This document shows, one piece after another, positions 13,470-25,600 of a DNA stretch of 64,000 nt. Within the stretch, counting starts at the first letter, position 1. The number at the start of each line of letters is the position of its first letter. The position numbers and the translations under genes were made by a program. The stretch comes from Gordius sp. MW1. Taxonomy: Eukaryota; Nematomorpha; Gordioida; Gordea; Gordiidae. Below the pieces are notes generated by a model that was not told the origin of the DNA, did no database searches, and saw only the letters and a list, made by a program, of their open reading frames with translations. The stretch spans positions 1,550,001 through 1,614,000 of the forward strand of contig OZ038529.1 of NCBI GenBank assembly GCA_964036665.1, given 5' to 3'.

Positions 13470-16400
13470 GAGTCGCTTATTTTTTATTCTGGATAAATAG
13501 ACTGGACTGCGTCTCTTTATAGCACTGGGGCCGAAATAGTGTTATACCGCCACCGCCCAACCATCATCTTAAACCCTCTCATATCTACCTGCAAGCAGCC
13601 AACACCAGCACCATCAAGACTTATGGTCAAAAATCCTTGGCACTCGATCTTGGTTTGCGCAGGAATTTCCAATGGGTATTCACAGTTGCTGATGTGAAAA
13701 CGCCGATCATCGGGGCGGATTTTTTAAGCAACTTCAATCTCCTCGTAGATATCCGACGACAGTGTCTGCTGGACCCCATCACCGCATTAAAATCGTATGG
13801 CCATTCAACTAACTCGAGTTTGTATAATGTACAACTCGCTATTAAAGTAGATTCTTCTGATTTTCTAAACTTATTAAGGGAATTCCCTGAAATTTATACC
13901 CCCCCCCCCCCTAATTACAAGGTTAACGTAAAGGATCACGTCGTCCATCACATAAACACCCAAGGCCCACCTGCTTACGCCAAGCCTAGGCGCCTAGGCG
14001 CCTAGACCTTGTTAGATTGAAAATAGCTAAACAAGAATTTACTCATATGCTTCAATTGGGTCTAATCCAACCTTCGGTTAGTCCCTGGGCATCTCCTCTG
14101 CATATGGTACCAAAGAAAGAACCCGGGGATTGGCGACCATGCGGTGATTACAGAGCCCTTAACACTCAAACCGTACCAGATCGATATCCTCTCCCACACC
14201 TCCACGACTTTTCGCTCAATCTAGCCGGCACAACAATCTACAGCAAGATAGATCTCGTTCGAGCCTACCACCAAATTCCCGTCGCCTCCGAAGACATCAA
14301 AAAGACAGCCATTACCACACCCTTCGGTCTATTCGAATATTCACGTATGCCTTTTGGGCTACGCAACTCCGCTCAAACCATCCAACGTTTCATCGACCAA
14401 GCCTTTCGAGGCCTGAACTTTACATTTGCCTATCTAGATGATATCTTAATTGCAAGCTCATCAACTACCCAACACTTAGAGCATCTCCGTCAAGTTTTCC
14501 AACGCCTACGTGAGTTCGATCTCAAGATTAACGTAAGCAAATGTGAATGGGCACAACCTGCAATTAGCTTCCTTGGCCACCACGTATCGCCACAAGGTCT
14601 AACTCCAGTCCAGACAAAATCTCAGCTATCAAAAGTTTTGCCACCCCAACAACCAGACACAACTTCGTCGTTTCGTAGGTATGGTAAATTTTTACCGACG
14701 TTTTATACCTAGCTGCGCACTCCTCCTCCAGCCATTAACTGACCTGCTCAATGACTCAAAAGGACCCCTCGTGTTAACGCAAGACCATGATGCATTCAAC
14801 AAGACTAAGGAAGCGCTTGACGAGGTCACGGCCCTGAATCACCTAGTAGAAAGCGCCACTCTCTCATTAACAACCGACGCGTCAAACACCGCCACTGGCG
14901 CCGTTCTGCACCAAACAATAAATGGAGAAAGTAGCCCCCTATCATTTTTTTCGCTTAAATTAAATAAGGCCCAGACACGCTACAGCACATTTGGTAGGGA
15001 ATTACTTGCTATTTACCTCTCTATAAAACATTATCGACATGTTTTAGAAGGGCGAGACTTCACAGTTCACACAGATCACAAGCCTCTGACCTACGCCTTA
15101 ACTAGTAAGTCTGACAAATACTCACCACGAGAAATACGACAGCTAGATTACACATCACAATTTACATCCGACATTCAGTTCATCAAAGGTAAGACAAATA
15201 TCGTGGCGGACGCTTTTTCGCGAACAGAGATAGATTCCATACAACTTACAAATACCACAATAACGGAAAGGATAGCTATGTCACAACAACGGGAACAATA
15301 CTCAACCGAAGAGCTTGGATCCCTTAAATTGGAGCAGTGTTCAATTCCAGGTACGAGTTTAACATTTATCTGCGATACATCCACCACAATTCCAAGGCCC
15401 TTAGTACCCAAGAGCCTACGACGCGAAGTTTTTGAGCACCTGCATGGTCTGTCCCATCCAGCCTCCCGGCCAACACTAAAACTGATTTCCAAACGTTTCG
15501 TCTGGCCTGGAATGAATAAAGAGGTACGAGATTGGACGAAACAGTGCGTTCCATGCCAAAAATGCAAAGTTAATAGACACACCATCACAGTCCCAGCCAC
15601 TTTCGCGGAACCGGACGCAAGATTCAGTCATGTTCACGTGGACCTCGTGGGCCCATTACCGCCTTCTAATGGACACATCTACATTTTCACCGCAGTCGAT
15701 CGTTTTACCCGGTGGCCCGTGGCAATCCCAATCAACGATGCGTCAGCTGAAACTGTAGCCCGAACATTTTTGACGCATTGGATAGTTAACTACGGAGTAC
15801 CCACTACATTAACCACAGACCGAGGCCCCCAATTCCAGTCTGCCTTATTTAAACACTTATCTACTTTATTAGGTTACCATCATATAACCACTACGTCTTA
15901 CCATCCACAAGCCAACGGTATGGTGGAACGATTTCATCGTCAGTTAAAAAGTTCGATTACCGCAAAAGGAGACACTACCAATTGGTCTGATCGGATACCC
16001 CTTGTACTTCTAGGTATCCGAAGCACCGTCAAGGAAGACTTATCCTGTTCAAGCGCTGAACTGGTATACGGCACCTCTTTGAGACTGCCAGGAGACTTTT
16101 TGCAACCATCAAATTGCGACACAAATGCAGCTGATTACATTCAACGACTTCGGGAGCAGTTTGATCACGTTCGTTTCACACCCACCAGACCATCAAATAT
16201 CAAACAACAGATTACCAACGATTTGGTTACAGCCACTCACGTATTTGTAAGAATTGACCGGCTTCGGAAAGCTTTAGTCCCTCCATACGAAGGTCCTTAC
16301 AAGGTAACGAAAGACATTCTAAATATTTCGTCATAGACCACAAAGGAAAAAAGGACACCGTTTCAATTGACCGTTTAAAGCCCGCCTTCCTTGAACCGAG

Positions 16401-16605
16401 ATCCGATGGACCGATTTCCCCAGATCCATGTCCCTCCCCTCCAAGCCGACCTGCGTTAAGCAGACCTACCATGCAACCCGCTGTGTTTACTCCTCCCAAA
16501 GCAAGCAATTCTTCTTCTCCACCAGCCAAAATCACTCCTACACCAATTATCACCAAGTCCGGCCGTCATGTTCATTGGCCCAAGAAGTTTTTCAATTTTA
16601 TGTAA
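13470..16605 (+). pseudogene. pol: Pol of element 2, several frameshifts and stops
   Basis: Order is as in element 1. Protease: the active-site region reads STGAEI near 13525, so the catalytic Asp of DTG is lost, followed by a frame change, then PIIGADFL (13637-14005 frame), ended by TAG at 14003. Reverse transcriptase: [11 protein letters not shown] and [11 protein letters not shown] (14017-14712). A frameshift at about 14690 leads into RNase H ([19 protein letters not shown]) and integrase (CVPCQKCK finger; [34 protein letters not shown]) in the 14681-16336 frame. A last frameshift at about 16312 precedes the C-terminal GRHVHWPKKF tail, which stops at 16603-16605. The Asp pair and integrase triad survive, but the chain is broken in at least four places. 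Confidence 0.9.
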
Positions 16606-16632
16606 CCCTCCACGTCTACGAAGGGGACTATT

Positions 16633-16888
16633 TGTAGGATATTAAAATGCGAGTTGACAATAGAAATGTAGCGGATTGTCAACTCCATATGTCATTATTA
16701 TTACATCATTTCCACAAATCGCTTCATCCAAATATTGCATCATTTTTCAAAACAAATCCATTCGCTTATACTTATCATCGCGTATATCAAATATAACATC
16801 ATTACCATATTCGCTTATACTTATCATCGCGTATATCCTATATAACATCATTACCATACTTATCATTACCTACTTTCGTAAAGTTAAA
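16633..16888 (+). repeat. 3' LTR of element 2
   Basis: It starts TGTAGGATATTAAAATGC after the purine run GAAGGGGACTATT (about 16619-16632) and ends CGTAAAGTTAAA. The following CA at 16889-16890 could be the LTR end or flanking sequence. The part from 16725 on matches the truncated 5' LTR. Confidence 0.85.
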
Positions 16889-16890
16889 CA

Positions 16891-17250
16891 GGAATCTAGT
16901 CGCAATCGATTGCGTTTTTTAGTTTTTATATCCACCATGTTGAGAAGCCTTTCACACAAATATGTACTAGCGAAAGGCAGCAAATTTTGAATTGCTGCTG
17001 AAAATAATGGAGGATATTCTGCACGAATTTGTATCCAAAATTGCAGCAAACTTTTAGTTTTAAACAAAGATTTTAAATTACAATCATTTATTAATTCTAA
17101 TAATGAATCTTCATAATCTGATGATAAATTGGTATTTTTATAATTGTTGTATGGATCTTGACTCCACAGTTTTGTAATGTGACCTTCATCATTAGGGAAA
17201 TATTTTTCAAATTTATCAATTAATTTTAAAATATGACATTTAATTAACAT
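16891..17250 (-). pseudogene. C-terminal dimerisation region of a hAT transposase
   Basis: Read on the minus strand, the open piece contains FWIQIRAEYPPLFSAAIQNLL, then PFASTYLCERLLNMVDIKTK and RNRLRLDS. This is the hAT C-terminal dimerisation block of the ZBED5/FAM200-like type (usual form LPFaTTYLCEsgFSalt.IKtKyRNRL). It ends at 16891, where the element 2 LTR begins, so the LTR insertion may have cut this gene. Upstream parts with the catalytic residues were not recognised. It differs from the hAT remnant at 1054-2345. Confidence 0.75.
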
Positions 17251-17502
17251 TTTCTTTCTTGAATTGAAATTTTGAACCAGATATTAGTTGTGAATAGAAT
17301 GGAAACATTTCATATATATTTTAGTCTATTCTTTGTATTTCATTATAGATAATATTTCACAGCTTATTAATTCCTATGTAATTTATGGGCTCACTTTCCA
17401 TTTTGTTTGTCACGCCACCGAACGTGGTGTCACGCACCGGGTGTGCACCGAATGTCTTTTGTTTACTTTTAATTTTTGTTAATTTAACTAGTTTTTGGGT
17501 TC

Positions 17503-18420
17503 GAATCCCGGGTTTTTTTTGACTCTTATGATTGTTCTTGTTACTACCATTGATAATAAGACTTTTTGGCCGTCTGTTGGATGCTGACCGATGAAAAAAA
17601 TGACCATTGGCCAAAATGTGAATCCAAGTTTTTTTCCCGTTTTTTTGACTATTATGGTTGTTCCTGTTACTACCATTGCTATTTTGACTTTTTGGCCTTC
17701 CGCTGGCTGCTGACCGATGGAAAAAAATGACCATTGGCCATAATGTGAATCGAAATTATTTTTTTGGTTTTTGTTTGCTAACATTGACAATTACCCTATG
17801 CCCTTCCCTAGCAGAGCCTATGCCTTTACTGATATGGGTCCCTGTGCCGCCCCCCCCCTACTAAAGCCTATGCCTCTTTTGATGTGGGTTCGAATCCCGG
17901 AGAGGCCAAATGTTTTTTTTATTTTTTTGTTTTAAATTAATAAATTGTTCTTGTTAATACCATTGATAATAAGACTTTTTGGCCGTCCGTTGGCTGCTGA
18001 CCAATGGAAAAAAATGACCATAGGCCAAAATGTGAATCCAAGTTTATTTTTTTCGTTTTTTTTGACTCTTATGATTGTTCTTGTTACTACCATTGATAAT
18101 AAGACTTTTTGGCTGTCCGTTGCATGCTGACCGATGGAAAAAATGACCACTGGCCAAAATGTGAATTTAAGTTTATTTTTACCGTTTTTTTGACTATTAT
18201 GATTGTTCTTGTTACTACCATTGATAGTATGGCTTTTTGGCCGTCCGTTGGCTGCTGACCAATGGAAAAAAATGACCATTGGCCAAAATGTTATTCAAAA
18301 TTTTTTTTTTCGTTTTTTTTGACTATTATGAATTTATATCCACTTTTACCGTGTCCTGGCTGCTGACCAATAAAAAAAATGACCATTGGCCAAAATGTGG
18401 TTGAAAAAGTTTTAATTTAG
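17503..18420 (+). repeat. Tandem ~126-129-bp satellite with B-box-like boundaries
   Basis: Six imperfect monomers begin GACTCTTATGATTGTTCTTG or close variants, at 17521, 17647, about 17936, 18064, 18192 and 18321. Each contains TACCATTGATAATAAGAC, GGCCGTCCG, CTGACCAATGG and TGACCATTGGCCAAAATG. Before the first monomer (17506-17518) and before the third (17885-17903) stands GGTTCGAATCCCGG, a match to the pol III B box. Long minus-strand open frames across the array are produced by the repeat itself. Monomers also occur near 405-510 and 63480-63800. Confidence 0.85.
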
Positions 18421-19620
18421 CACCTGTAAATTTTTTGAGATATCCTTACAATACCTGTGTCATTTTTAGGTGTACGGTCATAACAGGCAATAGCGGAGCT
18501 ATTGCATGTCGCTGCTTGTTACGTCGCAAGTCCATTATTATTATTCAATTAAATTTCATTATTCTCCATTATGTATATTTGTAATTTGTTATTAAGTTTT
18601 ATAAGTTATATTGACTGGGTTTCTAAATTTTTAATTGATTTTATAAGCCACCCAAGTAAGTTTTAATTGTTTTTATTATATTAATTGCTATGCAATAATT
18701 GCTTAATATTATTAATTGTTATGCACAATTATGAATTTTATTATCCAATTCACCATCTACAGTAAACAAAAATAAGTTTTTAAATTCATATTCATTGCTA
18801 TTATTTTCATTTATTAATTTAGCTATCAATTTTACTATTTTTCATCTGTAATCATCAGAAAGGCATATCATATTATTTTTTCTGTTTACATATTAACAAA
18901 AAGGTAGTTTTTTAATTTTATTTTAATTACTATATACTATTATTAATTGTTATGCAGCCTATATTATAATATGCTTATTAATTTTGCTAGGTAATAATAA
19001 ACCCTTTCTACGCAAGTGACAAGACACATTTTGCACAGATGCAAAAAAAAACGAATACACGTTAAAATATAGTTCTGTCTTAATACGCACTGCACTGCAT
19101 TTTATGGGTTTCAATTATGGCATTTGGTTTCTTAAACCTTTTGAGTGCAATGTCTTAAACCTTAACCAATTCAGTGAAATTAAGCATAGTTAAGCTAAAT
19201 ATTATTATAACAAATTTATTCGTTTTTTTAAAATATAAAAATAAACGACATTTAAAAATTAATTTTTTGCTAAAAAAAAATACATTTAGACAAGCTATTT
19301 TGTTTTAAACAGATATTATATCAATGAAAAGTTATCATAATTAAAAACATTAAATAAAATATAAAGTAAAAGACGTTTAATTTTTTGATTGCCTTAATAA
19401 TATTTCAATGTTCACATTTTATTCTACAAAACAATCCCTTGTTACATAGCCAGCTTCTGCCAAATTAAAAAAAAAATACTATTCTTTTTCTTCTTCAAAT
19501 TTTCATCACATGCAAAACACACGTTATAAAACGGCGAGTAAAATTGAGGTTTTAAATTTAAATGAATTTTCATTTATTTATTTTTTGACAAAAAAGTAGA
19601 TTTTTATGTTGTGTAACTAG
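18421..19620. other. AT-rich stretch without recognisable gene
   Basis: I see no coding or RNA gene. It contains short direct repeats such as TTAATTGTTATGCA and TTAATTGCTATGCA (18660-18960), the latter also found at one end of the ~420-bp dispersed repeat family. Confidence 0.4.
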
Positions 19621-19624
19621 CATG

Positions 19625-19935
19625 GGAGTAGCCAAGGGGGAAACACTAGCAATTATCCTACCCCCTATGGGCATTCTCGCCCCTTCCCACATTTCTCGCC
19701 CATAAAGTGCATAGCAAATATGCTACATTTATACGGAGTATAGATGAGTCGTCCCCCCTTCCCTTCCCCCTTCCCTTCGGAGCCCCCAGGAGATGGGGGT
19801 TTCGGGGCGTAGCCCAAGGGGGTCTGAGGGCGAAGCCCCCAGTTACGCCCGAAGGGCGTAATTTTAATAGCAGCAGGGTGTGAGTGGTTATAGCGAACGT
19901 CTTGTAAATGTAAATAAACAGAAGGCAACGAGTTC
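19625..19935 (+). repeat. GC-rich repeat island with hairpins
   Basis: It begins with GGGAGTAGCCAAGGGGG, similar to the ATGGGCGTAGCC MITE end. It holds a GC-rich block (19765-19862) with the perfect hairpin TTACGCCC-GAA-GGGCGTAA (about 19843-19861) and complementary GGGGG/CCCCC runs. It ends with GAGTTCGAATCCCCTGG (19929-19945), a B-box-like word. An open frame on the minus strand here shows no known domain. Confidence 0.5.
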
Positions 19936-19987
19936 GAATCCCCTGGTGAGTATTTTTCTAAATATTTTTATTTTATTCTAAAAAAAT

Positions 19988-20058
19988 TTGGCGGCCCCCG
20001 GCAAACTTCTCGCGACCCCCTAGAGGGTCGCGACCCCCAGGTTAAAAATCACTGCACT
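19988..20058 (-). mobile_element. Solo terminal end of a hAT-type DNA transposon
   Basis: Read on the minus strand it begins CAGTGATTTTTAACCTGGGGG, then GTCGCGACCCTCTAGG. This matches the usual hAT terminal repeat shape (CAGTGxTTCTxAACCTGGGGGTCGCGACC). The palindromic CGCGACCC(CC)TAGAGGGTCGCG is visible. No second end was found nearby. Confidence 0.6.
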
Positions 20059-20689
20059 AAAGCATTGTCAAAATTGTTATTTTATTTACAACTGCATATG
20101 ATTTACATTGTCTACACATTAACCACAAAGTATTCTAAAATTTTCTTATTTAGTAATATGTCAAAATATGAATTTATCAACGTTTAACTATTTTTGAACC
20201 AAATATTGCTCATAACAAGAGAAAATATCCTTTACAGAGAGAAGATGATCTGATTTTTACGTCGATTCCATTGGAGAAATTTGCAGTCAGAAGGTATTTT
20301 AGAAAATTTAAATATATTTCCAAATTTAATTTAGAAATAAAAATTGTATTCTATAATAATTTTGTGTATTAAAGTATATATGTTAAAAGCCAAGTTATTT
20401 ATTTTTTTGTTAAATTCTAAATTTTACCAGGTGATTATATTAACATAACCTATTTTGATACCTATTTTGTTTTTAAACATAGTAGTTATTAAATTAATCC
20501 TGATATCCTCATATTTTCAGTATAAAATAAGAAGAGTAAGTCATTATTTCAATGTAAATTCCGAAAATAATAGCATATCATACTAAATCACATAAGCCCT
20601 AACTTTGTTGTTGAATTCTATGTTATTTTAATCAATGTAGTAATAACATAACATATAAATTTTGAGAAAATTTTTTTGTCCTCTAGCTG

Positions 20690-21180
20690 TTTGTCACCTT
20701 TAGTGGTCAGCTCCTTCAAGTAGTTTCTCCAAATATTCCTGCACTTACACCAGCTTCGCTCTAGCTCGTACCTTCTCAAGTCCATATCTATTCCATGTTT
20801 CCATGTCTGTTTAGGCCGGTACCAAGTCAAACGTTCTCAAGTCAAACGTTATAAAACACCTAAAAATAACTAAAAATTTCTATAAAAATTATGATATAAG
20901 CTTTTAATTTAGGTAGATCTGAAGGTTTCATACATAATTAGGGTTCTCTATAATAGGGGTAGGGTTAGGGTTAAGGTAAGGTTTTAGTTATTTTTAGGTG
21001 TTTTATAACGTTTGACCCTGAAAACGTTTGACCCCGATTCGTTTAGGCCTCCCTCTCTTTCGCTTACCTACTACTTGCACTTTCTTGATACGATTTGCCA
21101 GGTGACTTTCCTCCCGTCTCTCCAAATGGCCATACCATCTCAATCTTCTTATCTTACCACCTACTTTCTCTGAATCAGAA
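20690..21180 (-). pseudogene. C-terminal fragment of a LINE reverse transcriptase, split by a MITE
   Basis: On the minus strand the upper part (about 21180-21050) reads RRLRWYGHLERREESHLANR and KVQVVGKRKR. The lower part (20808-20690) continues RPKQTWKHGIDMDLRR. Together they match the usual end of a LINE ORF2 (RLRWxGHvxRR...GRRxRGRPKxTW...I..DL). The two parts are separated by 223 bp with inverted ends and a 9-bp direct duplication (next entry). The rest of the LINE is not present. Confidence 0.7.
20818..21040. mobile_element. 223-bp MITE with 9-bp target duplication
   Basis: GTTTAGGCC flanks it on both sides (20809-20817 and 21041-21049). The ends are imperfect inverted repeats of about 58 bp, sharing GTCAAACGTT, GTCAAACGTTATAAAACACC and TAAAAATAACTAAAA in opposite orientation. 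A 9-bp duplication fits Mutator-like elements. It carries no coding capacity. Confidence 0.8.
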
Positions 21181-21479
21181 CTACATTAGTTTAAGATTGA
21201 ACTATGTGCTATGCCTACACTACCCAAATTAATAATTTGGAGGCCATAAACCAAATTAAAGCCGATAATACGAAATATTTGAATTTCATTCGATTCATAA
21301 TTTACTATCATTTGCCTAAAAAATGAGACTCCCCTTCAGAATTTACAATGACTTTTGAAATATAAATTAAAATTAAGGTCGCGGATTCGTTTACAATATT
21401 TTTTGTTGAATGTTTATTATTACTCCTCACTTAAAATTTCTAATATTTAATTTTTCTAACAAATAATAGACATCTACTA

Positions 21480-21625
21480 CATGGGCGAGGCAGGGGGAGC
21501 GGCTGCTCCCTCTAAATAGATTTTTTTTTTAATTTATTATTTTTATGGCTAAAATATCAAAAATATGTGGTTTGCCCATACCCTAAATCATTATTGCCCC
21601 CCTCTAATTTCAATCCTAAGCCCAT
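21480..21625 (+). repeat. ATGGGCGTAGCC-family MITE, copy 1 (diverged)
   Basis: It starts CATGGGCGAGGCAGGGGG and ends CTAATTTCAATCCTAAGCCCATG, with GGCTGCTCCCTCTAAATAG and CCCTAAATCATTATTGCCC inside. These are the same ordered blocks as the copies at 32381 and 39064. Confidence 0.7.
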
Positions 21626-22442
21626 GAACAAGTTCATTTTAGCTTTTTACGAATAATGAATTAAATCATGACTTATTTATAGGCATAGATTAGATAAATT
21701 TTAGCCATTTAATACCACTTTATCCAACATCGCGTCAAACAAAAATAAAATATAACCTGTAGATAGAAAAAAATTAAAGAAATTATTTATTACACAGTCC
21801 GCTAAAAATAACTTTTGAACATTTAAGGCTTCCAAAATTTTGAATAGTCTTTAAATAAGGCCTTAGCTTTATAGCATAATGAATTAAGTACGACATTTGG
21901 TAACGAGACTTTATTTAAAAATATTTAAGGCGACAGAGGCAGTCAAATAAAATGGGAATTTATATGAATTAGGCATATGTAAAAAAGGGTATAATCCGGC
22001 GAATCAATGCATTATAAATTTACAAAAACACGGAAGGTTGGTTGGTTTACAATAATCATTATAATGAAGCTGGTGACGGGTGTACTAAGAATAAAAAATA
22101 CTAAATCTCGTACAAAAAACGTAGATATTGGCGAAATGTTAAAGTTAACAAGCAAATTCGATTTAAATCATTAAAAAAAGTGGTAAACTAAAAGCCATAA
22201 GACACGTAAAGAAAGTCCTCAAATTACAAAATTTCCACAATTTTCTCTATATGTACATCATTATAAATTTAATAATAATCGCGTTATGAAAGACTAAACA
22301 GCAGCATTACAATATAGAAGTCGTATTTGGAATTAGATAAATAAACGTGTATATTGTATTGATATAAAAGAGCATATATAAAATTAATGAAATTGGTATG
22401 ATGGCTGTGTTGTGTCCCTTGTTAACACTGCAATGTAACTTA
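21626..22442 (-). other. Downstream flank and probable 3' UTR of beta-spectrin
   Basis: It follows the beta-spectrin stop codon on the minus strand. A possible poly(A) signal ATTAAA lies at 22268-22273 (about 170 nt past the stop). A canonical AATAAA is only seen further away, near 21910. No gene is recognisable. Confidence 0.35.
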
Positions 22443-22689
22443 TCATTTCTTTTTAAGCGTAAAAAAACCGCGTTTTTTGGGTTCCTCAGCGCTAGAGGTG
22501 CCTGGGAGCGTTTTAGCTTTCCCATACTCAGAGCTGGATGGATGCTCTTCTGTAGATGAATAGGTAGGGGGAGCGCTGCCACTATTGCTACTGCTACTAC
22601 TAGAAGCTGAAAGTTGTAAACGCTGTACCCAAACGCTCATATCTTCGGGATCGCGCGCTTGAAACAGGTATTCGGCTCCGTTACTTAAC
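22443..22689 (-). CDS. beta-Spec: Beta-spectrin exon 37 (PH end and tail)
   Basis: Residues 2292-2373 and stop TGA. It starts [26 protein letters not shown], the last PH strand and C-terminal helix. A Ser-rich tail ([12 protein letters not shown]) follows, then a basic end RGFFTLKKK, like the lysine-rich ends of other beta-spectrins. Confidence 0.95.
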
Positions 22690-25600
22690 CTACAAGAATG
22701 GCATGACATTTATTTTTGATATTAAACTTGTACGGTAAATGTAATGGATTTTCTATCAAATTTTTATACATAATATTTAATGTGAAAGAAATAACATGAT
22801 AAAAACAACACCTTGGTGCGTCTTAATACGCGATTTTGAATCTAGATTAAAAAAGCGAATGCATGTTATAGCATAGCCGCATCTTAATACGAGCGTCACG
22901 TCATTTTTGTTCTATTTTTGTGTTTTTGCGCGTAAAACAAAAATTTATCCTTTAATTACGCTTATCAATGCATATTCACATGGTAACTAAACTAAAATTG
23001 TTGATTCCACGACATGTATATCGCTGCATATTTGGACAAACAAAAATATGGCGCTTTGAAGTTGAATCGTAGATTAAAACGGGCCCTTAGAAAACAACTA
23101 AAAATGATAAACCCTCATCATACCCTTAAACAACGTATACTAATAAATAGATTTTTAGGCGAAAATCGATGTATATTTCAAAATAACGATGAGGTAAATA
23201 ATTCATTCCACATTTGATACGGTTAACTGAAAATCCGTGGGATTTTAATATTGTCTTTGAGAACAATGCAAAACCTGTCCCCCAAAAAATTAAATTTATT
23301 TTCACAAATATTAAAATAAATTAAAACTGAAAAAAAATAAAAAAGGATGAAACGGGGTAGAGAGTATACTTAAGTCTAAAGACATTCTTTCGTTTGGTGT
23401 AGTCGACAGCGATATCACACACGGAATTAGGTAAGGTAAGGGGCGTTTCGTCGTGGTAATAAGATTGCGGTTCCTGAAACACAGATCAAACGAACAAACA
23501 AAAACGTTTAACGTAAAAAAATCAAAATAACTAATCTAAATTATTAAAATCACAAATAAAACTATTTTTTTTATATAACAACTAGCCATTAGTTTAGTTA
23601 TGTTGCAAAAAGGGCTGGGTTTTGTTTGGTCGACCTATAATCTTACTAAGAAAAACAGACCAAAAAACGTTAATAGATATGCAATTTTTTATTCACTTGT
23701 CTGTAAGCCTTCTGGTCCTTGTAAAATGAGAGCTGGCGATTTTGTAATACCGCGTACACCTTTTCCCAAGACCTGCAAAACATGATTTCAAAGATATCAC
23801 CTCTATTATAATGATCGTAAGCTATAAAATTAACGAACAAAGCGGTTTATAAACATTAAAAATCTATCGCATTAAGCTAAAATCTTAGTTAAATTCCCCC
23901 AAAAAAACCAACCTGTGAGCCGACTTTTTGGTGGTGCTCTGCCAAACGCATTTCCTAATCAAGTGGCCTTCCATAAGTTTTTGATCGGTTGGAACGGCGA
24001 CACGCTCTTCAAAATTTTTATGAGTTTAAAAAAAGATATACATTTCCAAGTAAAAACTTTTATTAAAACGATATAAAGAAAAATTACATTTACGACTAAA
24101 AAAATATAAAAACGCGCTAAAACCAAAGGGATGACATTGATCCGTGTATGTAAATCGTATTAAAATTAACGATTTCCATCGCGATCTTTTAGAAGGCTAA
24201 ACAACAATCTTAAATTTTTTTTAAACTAATACGAATTTTGTTGTTTTATAGGATCAAAAGCTAATTTTGGGAAGTAAAATGTTGCGGAATTTACCTTGAG
24301 ATATTCCAGAAATTTCTTCGGCCGCGCGTTCAATCTTTTCTCCACGCCCGTCTACCAGCGAAACGTCGGGACTGTATAAGATATAAAAATACGCGAAAAC
24401 AAATAAAAAATACCCATCATACATACACACTTCTGTGTTATTAATGATTAGTTAATCCTAAACAGTATAAACTAAAAGCCACAACAAAAACTGATCTTTA
24501 TACAACTTTTGTATAGTTTTAAAAAAAGGCGAAATAAGTTCTGAAAATAACGATGATGAATAATATTACGTAGGCTCTCCCTCGCCAGACGTATCCAAAA
24601 CTTGCACGTCCGAGGCCGGACTCTTTAGCTGGTCCGACAAACGCTTAGCATGCTGACTACTTCCCGCATGTTGTTGTCTGGCCTTCTCTTGAGCCAATCG
24701 TTCGCGTTCTAAATTCCTTTGCGTCTCGCGAATTTCCAACTTTAAAAATATTGCAATTCACATTAAAAATCTTTTTAATTTTTAAGTAAAAACCCGTAAA
24801 GTTATAACGCGAATCATAGGAGTGATATATTCAAAATGGCGCCAAAACGGGGATAGCTAGCTTACCGTGGTTAAGCGTTCCAAGGCACTGAATCGATCGT
24901 CTTGGGCTTGGAGAGATTTTTCAAAAGTTTCGTGTTTTCGTAACAATTTATCGACCTCGCTCAGAGAATTCTGAGGTTATAAATGACAAATCTTAGATAT
25001 ATACCCAATAAGAATAATAATAACAAAAGTTATTAAGTCATATACATTATATATATGGAGGTCGGCCGATTTTTAAAACTATTTGGCGTAAAATATTTAT
25101 TGTATTCTAAATATTATCAAAAAAATTGTACAATCTAACCCCCAATTCCATCCGATCCACGTAGGGTTCCTGAGAGTATAGCCAGCTATCGGCTACCGCT
25201 GCGTCTCGAGCAAATTGATATACCTCCAGGACTATAATATGAATATATGAAATAATTATCTCAATTTCCATAATATATCAGTATAAATATATTTTTTAAA
25301 TGTGTTCAAGCTTATTTTATAATTAAGATACAATGTAATTGGAAACCTTTCGAATTCAGAGGGAATATAAAATTATAAAAGGACAATCCACCCCCCCCCT
25401 CTTTCTTAAAAACACTATTTCTTTGATTACACGGTTCTTCAAAAAACCATCCTGCAATCGGACCTATAGAAAATTTTGCGGAATTTTAATAAGGGGAAGG
25501 GGTTCACGTAAACGCGAATAAATTTAAATATAGAGGTAAAACAAAAAACTAAAATAATGGACGTATAGATGAAACTTTAATCTATAGGAATAAATTAAAA

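Noticed and set aside
17506-17903. Possible tRNA genes at the GGTTCGAATCC words
   Set aside because: Only a B-box and half a T arm can be seen; no cloverleaf, A box at the right distance or acceptor stem.
17357-18279. Minus-strand open frames with repeated FFHRSAANGRPKS-type words
   Set aside because: They come from the ~128-bp satellite read in frame; the repetition is at DNA level and no domain is recognised.
23014-23217. 67-residue plus-strand open frame in intron 36
   Set aside because: No known motif, within an intron on the opposite strand, and of a length expected by chance.
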